A DNA stretch of 64,000 nucleotides from Zhengitettix transpicula (lineage: Eukaryota; Arthropoda; Insecta; Orthoptera; Tetrigidae): positions 60,615,501 to 60,679,500 of the forward strand of contig CM073593.1 in the NCBI GenBank assembly GCA_037074705.1. Reading direction: 5' to 3'. Positions within the stretch are counted from its first letter, which is position 1, and each line of letters opens with the position of its first letter. Under the pieces are notes generated by a model. The model was given only the letters and a program-made list of their open reading frames with translations, was not told the DNA's origin and ran no database searches. The position numbers and the translations under genes were made by a program. Shown in pieces: positions 59,531-64,000 of this stretch.

Positions 59531-59595
59531 ATTATTACCCGTTCAATTTCGTCCTATTTAAGAACTATGATGTATTACTTTCGTCTTCAAAAAAC

Positions 59596-59612
59596 TATAT
59601 ATATATATATAT
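59596..59612. repeat. Short (AT)n run
   Basis: A TA dinucleotide run of about 17 bp. Confidence 0.85.
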
Positions 59613-59689
59613 TGTAGTAATTGGTAATTAAGGCATTGTTCTAATTGAAAAGTTGAATTGTAGAGGACTCATTATTGGTGGATATAGCG

Positions 59690-59936
59690 GACGCCGCAAC
59701 AAACCGGCAAGGCAAAGAAAGAATTGTTGATCGGTCGAGAAGGTTTTACGCGCTCAAAATTTACGAGACGAACGAACAGTCGGGCAACGAACGGCGAGGC
59801 ATAAAGACCAGCAAAGTCTATTTTTACAAAAGTAGGACAGTCAGGCAATTAACGGCGAGGTGTAAAGACCACAAAATTCTAATACACGAAAAGTTGAACA
59901 ATTTAGTCAGTCAGCAGCGAGAATGAAAAAGGTCTA
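59690..59936 (+). repeat. Degenerate tandem repeat, period about 60-65 bp
   Basis: The blocks CGCAACAAACCGGCAAGGCA, AGTCGGGCAACGAACGGCGA, AGTCAGGCAATTAACGGCGA and AGTCAGTCAGCAGCGAGAAT recur, each followed by an AAAGA-type purine stretch and TCTAATTTTT/ACAAAAGT-like sequence. An 83-codon frame (59675-59926) spans them but has an unusual Arg/Lys/Asn-rich repeat translation with no recognised family, so a coding role is doubtful. It could belong to the 5' leader of a retroelement or transcript. Confidence 0.5.
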
Positions 59937-60934
59937 ATTTAAAGAACGAGAAAGTGTTCCAGTAACCAGTACGCTGTTATATCTAAAATGCAGAAATTGA
60001 ACTAGTTTTCAGACAACAGACAAAACCAATGAGGGGCATTTTCAACAAAAATCCACAAGACCTACAAATCCAGGTTGCAGTAAATCATCGAGAATCGACA
60101 AAGCTATTTTAAACCAACTAACAAGCTACGCTAATTAGAGTCTGTGAACATTTAGAGTCTGTGAGTACTTGGAATCAGTGATATCCCCAAAATTGTGCAC
60201 GAAAAGTTAAAATGAGACCTGGGCTGCCGTAAGTAGAAATAAAACTTTAAAATCATTGTAAACCACGTTTAAAAGATAAACGTCAGATCGTTCTTTAATT
60301 ATCGATAAAATGAGATCTTTAATTATTCAGATCATTCTTTATTTCTCGATAAAAATTGAAATTGTTTAAATTCAATCTTTAGTATTATTTCTTCAGCAAC
60401 AAATTTCGTCTATGTTCAGATGCATTGATTCCCATATAAAGTAAATGTAATTTTTGTGATTTTGATTATATAAATTCTGCCATTATCAAACCCAGTTCAA
60501 GACCCTGAGATCCCAAATATTTTGTAATTTGAATACTTGTTTTAAAATTGTTAATAAATCTTGTTTAATAGTTTTCACGTAATAGTTATTTTCATTTAAA
60601 AACGCCACATAATTCATATCATGAATTATTATAAAAAGATAACAAAGCTAGTTTATAAATTATTACAATATATTAGCGCTTGAAGAGGCTGAAATTAATT
60701 TGAAATTTTACTGTAGACAAATCTCTATAATTATTAAAATATTCCTATCTATTATTCCAGAAATTCTGTCATAGAGTATTGTGAATAAATTGCTGCAGTT
60801 ATTATAAGAGAGAGAGAAAGCCTTCTAACACTAGTATTTTATTGTACCGAAAAGAGTCTCAAATCTTGAACTCAAATCACGCAATGCGACATCCACCAGT
60901 TGTGTGCGTCGTGACGTAAGCTTTGCTTGCGTCG
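59937..60934. other. Unassigned DNA; possible 5' leader with splice donor near 60229
   Basis: The stretch up to about 60230 is purine-rich and less A+T-rich. It ends with an ATG at 60212 and ATGAGACCTGGGCTGCC followed by GTAAGTA at 60229, a strong splice-donor match. The rest is plain A+T-rich DNA. Confidence 0.35.
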
Positions 60935-60985
60935 TTGCTTTAGCTGGACTAAAGGTCACGGGTTCAAAAGTGGTAATTACGGTGT
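60935..60985 (+). mobile_element. tRNA-derived SINE head
   Basis: TTAGCTGGACT (60940-60950) resembles an A-box and GGGTTCAAAAGTGG (60960-60973) a B-box, with unusually short spacing that implies an internal deletion. No cloverleaf can be drawn. Confidence 0.4.
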
Positions 60986-62737
60986 AAAGGAAGTGTTTCA
61001 CTTAAGTAAATGAAAATATTATAGACATCTTTATCTTGCTACAAAGTCCAAACTACAATATGTAAACAGAGATTTAATTGAAAATTTAATATATTCAGGC
61101 TGTGGCTCGTCTCTTACTCCGTTATTACGCAATTTACGTAGCATTTTTCAGTTCAACCATAAATCTGTATTCAAAGGAAAACATTATTCTAAATAATAAA
61201 AAAGACGAATTATTCGCTTGGTATCATACTTAAATCATTTAACAATATAAATTTAGTTAATAATATTCAAGCTTAAATTAGTATTATAGAAATGAATAAT
61301 ATAGTTTTCAAAATTAGTTTTAATAATTACAAGACCTCTTATACAGACCAAACAAAGAGAACGCTAAAAACAGCATTAATGAACTCAAAAAGAATTTTAA
61401 ATTAAATACTCAAAATATCTCTGTTGTGTCCAAAAAATAACCACATATTTGACTGGGAATAAGTAATAACTATAGATGAAAAATTAACATATTTTCCTAT
61501 ATTGACGAGTGAGGTGTAACCCATCTGTTACAATCCAACTGCTTGAAATGTAAATTCTGATACCAATAATTTATGATAATTTGTACGTTTAATATTTTAG
61601 ATACTTTTGTAACGTAATATAGTAATGAAGTTTGTTACCTTATAGTATTATTAATATATACAGGCAACAATACATTGTTTTAGGCCACTTTTCAATGTCA
61701 CCTAAGTGTTTCATATCGGTTGTAGAACATTGCCTCTAAATTTTATGCATGATACAAAATTGTATCTAAAATTAAGTTAATTAAAATAAACATTAATTGT
61801 CCTAAAAAACTTTATAAGTACTTAAGTTATTAATTTATAAATTGTAGAATAAAAATTTCCAACCTAAAAGGCCCTAAAAGAGGACGAAACGCCATAAAAT
61901 TATTTTTTGCTAATAAACAATATAATTTTCCGACTCTAGGCCGTACATTTATGAATTTATATTAGATATGTTAGATATTTTCTCATAATAACATAGAAGA
62001 ACGGCAAGATTACGCCATTCTTTGAGCGTTTGAAAATTTACTTTAGAGAGATAAACAACTCATTAATACTGAATTACTGGTTAACATTCCGCAATTCACA
62101 ATAATAAATTACGTTTCATGAAAGGAATCTGTTGCACTCCGAAAGGGAACATGAAATAATTAATTTTTATGCGAATTTAAGAGTGCTGTGTGAAAATTAC
62201 ATATTGAGCTGAAAGAAACATTTAGTTTATTAAGAGAAATCGAATTATTTTGCAACATACAATAGTCTCCTTTCACGTTTACTCTCAATGCTCCAGTTTG
62301 TTAATTCTTTCGTGAAAATATAATTCACAGAAGCCAACTGTTTTGCGCTTTTTCAATGAAACTTATTTTTATGACTAATAAAATTTTCGAATTCGACAAT
62401 GACCAATCTATCATTTTCAAAATGTTATTAAAAAGGCAACGATTACGTGATCACCTTACAAATTTAAAAGCTTTATTACTTTATAAGCTACTTTCCCCCA
62501 AAAACCTGGAAAAACATTAGTTTTTTATTTCTGTTACATGCGTGTTCAGTTGCAACATATATGAAAAAACTGAAGTCCAAATTATACTTATCTGAAAGCT
62601 ATTGTCAGTAGTACTCCTCATTATTTATATAACTTTTTGTTTCCTGCTGAGTTTCTAATTCTTCAGTACTAATTTAATAATAACAAAAAAAATATATTTT
62701 TATTCTTGAATTAAGTTCTATATACAACAGTCTAGAA
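60986..62737. other. A+T-rich DNA without recognised features
   Basis: Nothing identifiable. Confidence 0.5.
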
Positions 62738-63172
62738 CTTTTTTAGAGTAACAGGCTATATGAGGATACTATGTGAGGTGGAAACTCCCCTTTAATAGTA
62801 TAGGAAGGGAACAAGAATGTAGCCAAGGATTAACTAGGGGCTTCTGACTATGGTTTAAGGATCCTACCTGGAATTCGAGTAAAAGAGACGCAGGAAAATT
62901 CCTATAAAACCCTCACAATAATACATTTCGTGCCACGGTCCTTACGGTGGAGGGAGAAGGGTTTGCTGTTCGGACGCCGCATTTTTTTTACACCGTGCCT
63001 AGACCCGCAGGCATCTGGCCGACCGTTCCAATGGGAACAGAAAACAAATCTATCCGTATGCCTAAAATCTGCGTCAACGGAATATACACCTCTCAAAACA
63101 GGCGTAGGAGGCAGCGAGAGATAAATACAGCATCCAAAGGTTTGCAATATCCAGTCAAGACCCTTATTTTAA
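62738..63172 (-). mobile_element. R retroelement copy 5 (array)
   Basis: It begins with a T run and AGAGTAACAGGCTATATGAG, then TGAGGTGGAAACTCCCCTTT, AAGGATCCTACCTGG, GGCATCTGGCCGACCGTTCC and AATATACACCTCTCAAAAC, and ends CCAGTCAAGACCCTT just before the T run of copy 6. It is one of three head-to-tail units closing the window. Confidence 0.8.
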
Positions 63173-63690
63173 TTTTTTTTTTGAGTAGCAGTCTACATGA
63201 TGGTAATCCACATGGTGGAAACTCGCCTTTAATAGACTAGGAAGAGATTTGAAAGGTGGGATGCGGAAGGGTAGAGGAACGTTAGAGCGAAGGGTTAACT
63301 AGGGTCCCCGGGCTGTGGTTTAAGGATCCTACCCGGCATTACCCTAAAAGTGATGCAGGACGAACCCTGGAAAACCTGCATCAGGTAGGTCGAGCATTTG
63401 GTACTTTCGATGTCGGCAGAAGGGGGTTTGTTGTGGCGACTCAGCATTCCCTACTCCATGCCTCGACCAGTTTAGGAGGCAGCTGGCCAACTGTTCGAAT
63501 GGGTACAGAGAATAACTCTTACCGTATGCCAATGTAACCTGTCTAATCAGACCGAGGTGCCTCGGCTTGTGGGAATCTTAGTTCAAAAACGGAGAGAGGA
63601 AAAGGCATCCCCAAAGGTTATCCTCTCCGTCTTTCCAGAAAGGTTCTGCCTTCTTTTATACGTTGATAAATTTTGACCCAGTCAAGATCC
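63173..63690 (-). mobile_element. R retroelement copy 6 (array, near full length)
   Basis: A T run (63173-63182), AGTAGCAGTCTACATGATGG, CCACATGGTGGAAACTCGCC, GGTTAACTAGGGTCCCCGGG, GGATCCTACCCGGC, CTGCATCAGGTAGGTCGAGC, TTAGGAGGCAGCTGGCCAAC and TGCCTCGGCTTGTGGGAATC follow in family order, ending CCCAGTCAAGATCC at the start of copy 7. In sense orientation each unit therefore begins about GGRTCTTGACTGG right after the previous unit's poly(A). Confidence 0.85.
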
Positions 63691-64000
63691 TTTTTTTAGA
63701 GTAATAGGGTAAATGAGGGTAATCCACATGGTGGCAACTTCCATTTATTGGCATACGAAGGGATTTGAACAGGGGATGCGTATTGGAAAAAAGGAGGAGG
63801 TGTAAACGGGCTATGTATAGGGCAATCCACATAGTGGAAACTCCCCTCTTATAGCATACGAAAGGGAGTGAAATGGGGGGTGTGGAAAGGTAGAGCAAGG
63901 TAACTAAGGGTTAACTAGGGCTACCGGGGTATAGTTTAGTGATCCTACCCGACATTCGCTTAAAAGTAATGCAGGACAAACAAAGAAAACCTGCATCAGG
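63691..64000 (-). mobile_element. R retroelement copy 7, restarted and cut by the window edge
   Basis: A T run and AGAGTAATAGGGTAAATGAG start the unit, but after about 100 bp (near 63800) a second start block, GTAAACGGGCTATGTATAGG, repeats the CCACATAGTGGAAACTCCCC segment. The second start matches the end type of copies 1 and 2 and the first that of copies 4-6, so two sub-types are joined. The window ends inside the unit at CCTGCATCAGG. Confidence 0.8.

Overview
This window looks like nuclear DNA of an insect, with no convincing host protein-coding exon. It is strongly A+T-rich, has no bacterial-style packed genes, and its recognisable protein traces all come from eukaryotic non-LTR (I/Jockey-group) and Penelope-like retroelements. 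The repeat content brings polyneopteran insects such as cockroaches or termites to mind, but that is recollection, not something the sequence proves.

Left third (1-21.1 kb). Positions 1-2020 hold a decayed LINE that kept ORF1, a short ORF2 linker and its 3' end, but lost the endonuclease, reverse transcriptase and RNase H. A Penelope-like tail lies at 3.6-3.95 kb. A second LINE 3' end, reversed, lies at 4.82-5.33 kb. Three inverted repeats follow: 6.29-6.46 kb, a near-perfect 156-nt foldback at 13.81-13.96 kb, and a larger one at 18.76-19.30 kb whose loop carries a hammerhead-ribozyme-like core. A CpG-rich island occupies 19.55-20.06 kb. Two tandem copies of a repeat here called U follow at 20.47-21.1 kb.

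Middle (21-50 kb). This part is mostly featureless A+T-rich DNA. It carries a second hammerhead-like core (23.8 kb, minus strand), tRNA-derived SINE heads, a short repeat called X (26.9, 28.8, 29.3 and 41.0 kb), an AT microsatellite, a third U copy (44.0 kb), and copies of a poly(A)-tailed retroelement called R (14.1, 32.4, 37.9 and 48.4 kb).

Right part (50-64 kb). A third LINE 3' end lies at 50.15-50.42 kb. Three copies of a roughly 0.6-0.8 kb repeat called V each hold a perfect TGACGTCA site. At 55.42-55.75 kb a roughly 96% identical inverted repeat carries a divergent CCAAT-TATA-initiator-ATG arrangement in its two arms. Older duplications fill 56.3-58.3 kb and a short tandem repeat lies at 59.7 kb. 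The window ends inside a head-to-tail array of R elements.

The elements do not form a cooperating system. The window is best read as intergenic or intronic DNA built from retroelement and foldback debris. The most interesting signals are the divergent-promoter foldback, the conserved 29-nt LINE 3' hairpin, the hammerhead-like cores and the tandem R array. Repeat names R, U, V and X are local labels. All alignments and pairings were done by eye.
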